This document shows positions 62,065-64,000 of a stretch of 64,000 nucleotides of DNA, piece by piece. The notes below the pieces were generated by a model, which saw nothing but the letters and a program-made list of their open reading frames with translations, did not search any database and was not told the DNA's origin. Numbering within the stretch: position 1 is the first letter of the stretch; every line of letters starts with the position of its first letter. Source of the stretch: Hyphomicrobiales bacterium. GTDB taxonomy: Bacteria > Pseudomonadota > Alphaproteobacteria > Rhizobiales > Beijerinckiaceae. Made by a program: the position numbers and the translations under genes. The DNA lies in the NCBI GenBank assembly GCA_930633525.1, contig CAKNFP010000001.1, positions 4,029,501 to 4,093,500 on the forward strand, written 5' to 3'.

Positions 62065-62988
62065 TCAGGCGCCGGCGAAGCGCCAGACCGGAATGCCGAG
62101 CTTTTTCGCCTTGTCGGCCAGATTGTCCTGGATGCCGGTGCCGGGGAAGACGATGACCCCGACCGGGAGGATGTCCAGCATAGCATCGTTGCGCCGGAAG
62201 GGCGCGGCCCGGCCATGCCGGCTCCAGTCGGGGGCGAAGCCGATCTGCGGCACCTTGCGCTGATCCGCCCAGCAGGCGGCGATCCTCTCGGCGCCCTTCG
62301 GCGACTTGCCATGCAGCAGCACCATGTCGGGGTATTTGGCGTGGACGCGGTCGAGGCTGTCCCAGATCAGCCGATGGTCGTTGCAGTCGAGCCCACCGGT
62401 GAAAGCGATCTTCGGGCCGGGAGGCAGAAGCACCTCCCGTTCGGCGCGCTTCCTCGCCATCAGGAAATCGCGGCTGTCGATCAGCGCCGAGGTCAGGGTC
62501 CGTCGGTTGGCCATCGAGCCGGTGCGCGGGCGCCAGGGCGTGCCGGCATGGCGCTCGTAATGAGCCGCGGCCTCGTCGCGCATGGTCTCGAAGGCGTCGC
62601 GCCGGTCGATCAGGCCCTGTCCTCCGGCGAGCAGGCGTTCGAGCGCGACCGATTGCACCTCGCTGCCATCCTGCTCGGCGCCGAGCTGACGCTGGGCCTG
62701 CTCGTTGCGGTCGAGTTCGCGCTCGATCCGGGCGGCGGCGCGATGGAAGAGCTGCACGGCCGACCAGAGCAGGTCATCGAGCTCCGGTTCGAGGCTGGTC
62801 TCGCCGAGCGTGCCGGCAAGAGCATCGAAGATTTCGGAGACGGCCCCGGCGAGATCCGCTTCGTCCGGCAGCGGACGAGGATCGGGTTGATCGCCCTGCG
62901 GGCGATAGCCGTAGAGTTGCAGGCCGGTCAGGACATGTGCGGTCGGGGATGAGCTGTCAGGTTCATGGTGGTCCGGCTCGCTGGTCAT
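62065..62988 (-). CDS. DUF2493 (SLOG superfamily) protein
   Basis: A 307-residue protein starting MTSEPDHHEPDSSSP (ATG 62988); a longer frame to 63279 shows only shadow composition. The N-terminal half is helical and acidic. The C-terminal half (about residues 190-305) is the DUF2493 domain: KIAFTGGLDCNDHRLIWDSL, LHGKSPKGAERIAACWAD, and a final GVIVFPGTGIQDNLAD. SLOG domains bind nucleotides or nucleotide derivatives. Common on alphaproteobacterial mobile elements beside DUF736 and Toprim genes. Confidence 0.9.
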   Translation of the reverse strand: MTSEPDHHEPDSSSPTAHVLTGLQLYGYRPQGDQPDPRPLPDEADLAGAVSEIFDALAGTLGETSLEPELDDLLWSAVQLFHRAAARIERELDRNEQAQRQLGAEQDGSEVQSVALERLLAGGQGLIDRRDAFETMRDEAAAHYERHAGTPWRPRTGSMANRRTLTSALIDSRDFLMARKRAEREVLLPPGPKIAFTGGLDCNDHRLIWDSLDRVHAKYPDMVLLHGKSPKGAERIAACWADQRKVPQIGFAPDWSRHGRAAPFRRNDAMLDILPVGVIVFPGTGIQDNLADKAKKLGIPVWRFAGA

Positions 62989-63300
62989 CGGCGTGGTTTC
63001 CCTCGTCGGGCTGGCCGCGCTCTCGCGGCCTTCACGGCGACGGAAAGCCCACGGGCCGGACGGACTGGCAGGCCTCGCCGCGCGAGGGCCTCGATGGCCA
63101 AGGCCGGCGATTTTGTCTCGCGATGGAAAGCGCGGGTCTGCCCGCGCGCCGGAAAATCGTCGGCCGCGGCCATTGCCGGGCCGGCCGGCTTGTGAGCCCG
63201 ATCGCCCTCTCGAAGGCCGGGGCGCGGACTTTTCCGACGTAGAAGCCCGCATGGCCACAGAGCGCGGCGGCCAAACCACCCGCCTCCTTCACTTTCCGGA
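62989..63300. other. intergenic region without a supported gene
   Basis: About 310 bp of very GC-rich sequence between the Toprim gene and the DUF2493 gene, both on the minus strand. No supported gene or clear structure. Confidence 0.4.
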
Positions 63301-64000
63301 TTATCCTGCCGGGGTCGGGAACCGGCCGAGATCCCCAGGCGCGAGTTGACGGTTCAGCAATGCCCGGAGCGCGGTCGGACCGAGGTGCAGCAAATCTTCG
63401 TTGAAGTCCCTGAGCCGGGGCGAAAGCACGATCGCCTTGATGTCGAAGCTCGCTGCCCGTTCGCTCAGCTTATCACAGGCCGCGCTGCCGGCCGGGTCGC
63501 GGTCGCGTAGTATATAGAGACGCCGCAACGTCGGCGGGAAGAGGATGGCGCCGAGATGCGCGGCCGAGCCAGCTGCCATCATCGGCATGCGCGGCAGGGC
63601 GCAGCGCGCCGAGAGCACCGTCTCGATGCCCTCGCCGGCGGCGAGCACGTCGGTGGCGGCGTCGAAGCGGACCGCATGGCCGAGTAGATCGCCCATCGCC
63701 CGCCGCGGCGTGGCGATCGGTGCCTTGCTGGAACCGTTGGGCGCGAGCCAGGTGCGGTGCACGCCGGCGAGCCGGCCGTCGAGATCAGTGACGGCGGCGA
63801 TAAGCGCCGGCCAGGTCTGGGTCGGCGCACTCCCGTTCGGGCGATAGTAGCAATGCGGATGGAAGCGAAGGCTCGACAAGCCTGAAAGATCGGCGATGCC
63901 ACGCCGGCACAGATAGTTTTGCGCCAGCGTGCCGTGGATTGGCCGTGATATGGCGAAGAGCTTTCGAGCCGCCTCGGGCGTGCCGGGTTGAGCGGTGCGA
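63301..64000 (-). CDS. Toprim-domain (primase-like, DUF7146-type) protein, C-terminal part; continues past window
   Basis: The frame stays open to the last base of the window, so only the C-terminal 230 or so residues are seen. Visible text includes AARKLFAISRPIHGTLAQNY, then LRFHPHCYYRPNG, and a Toprim domain with the conserved glutamate in GEGIETVLSAR and the DxD in YILRDRDPAGSAACDKL. Such proteins combine a primase zinc finger with Toprim and are carried by plasmids, phages and integrative elements, probably priming element DNA synthesis. Confidence 0.9.
   Translation of the reverse strand, partial: RTAQPGTPEAARKLFAISRPIHGTLAQNYLCRRGIADLSGLSSLRFHPHCYYRPNGSAPTQTWPALIAAVTDLDGRLAGVHRTWLAPNGSSKAPIATPRRAMGDLLGHAVRFDAATDVLAAGEGIETVLSARCALPRMPMMAAGSAAHLGAILFPPTLRRLYILRDRDPAGSAACDKLSERAASFDIKAIVLSPRLRDFNEDLLHLGPTALRALLNRQLAPGDLGRFPTPAG

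Noticed and set aside
1..64000. CRISPR arrays, rRNA and tRNA genes
   Set aside because: I saw no regularly spaced repeats and no tRNA- or rRNA-like sequence in the window.

Overview
The window is GC-rich chromosomal or megaplasmid DNA from an alphaproteobacterium, most likely of the order Hyphomicrobiales (inference from codon use, the many PotABCD-, Dpp- and ProVWX-type importers, and the DUF736/DUF2493/Toprim genes typical of rhizobial islands). I cannot name a genus from sequence alone.

Left part (1-28.6 kb, mostly minus strand): a CBS/BON protein cut by the window edge; a long minus-strand run headed by an IclR regulator and holding two unrecognised proteins, an M19-type dipeptidase homologue, a PotD/PotB/PotC/PotA-like importer and an M32 carboxypeptidase; then gabT-gabD, a LysR regulator, a second Pot-like importer, an XRE-cupin regulator, an alpha/beta hydrolase, an FAD monooxygenase, and on the plus strand a ProVWX-like importer, a cupin protein, a second LysR regulator, a small tautomerase and a second alpha/beta hydrolase. 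A shared TTCAC-N4-RTGAA motif lies upstream of the second Pot importer, of the XRE-cupin gene and of the ProVWX operon, suggesting one regulon. A poly-G/poly-C tract at 26.0 kb looks like an assembly artefact.

Middle (28.7-41.4 kb): decayed recombinase and IS21 remnants, then a flavin-dependent (LLM/NtaA-type) monooxygenase divergent from a TetR regulator and a flavin reductase, a Dpp-like ABC importer with fused ATPases, and two more LLM monooxygenases.

Core of interest (41.8-54.1 kb): a compact plus-strand operon for catabolism of a hydroxylated pyridine. It encodes the complete lower pathway from 2,5-dihydroxypyridine (NicX-like dioxygenase, NicD-like deformylase, NicF-like maleamate amidase, NicE-like maleate isomerase) to fumarate. 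It also encodes a molybdenum hydroxylase whose FAD, 2Fe-2S and Mo subunits come with a separate SRPBCC (CoxG-like) subunit, a split dikinase (a PEP-utilising swivel protein plus an ATP-grasp protein, 615 and 360 residues), an HD-domain protein and a GntR regulator. The content matches, from memory, the 3-hydroxypyridine (3hpd) cluster described in Ensifer adhaerens HP1. What the dikinase pair phosphorylates is, to my knowledge, unresolved. TTGGTATACCAA-type palindromes in front of the operon are likely operators.

Right end (54.2-64 kb): a nitroreductase; two head-to-tail IS110-family (IS1111-like) elements, the first truncated, the second interrupted by an intact IS66 element with a perfect 8-bp target duplication; then genes typical of a plasmid or integrative element (DUF736, DUF2493/SLOG, Toprim). 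The catabolic operon therefore sits next to mobile DNA, consistent with horizontal acquisition.
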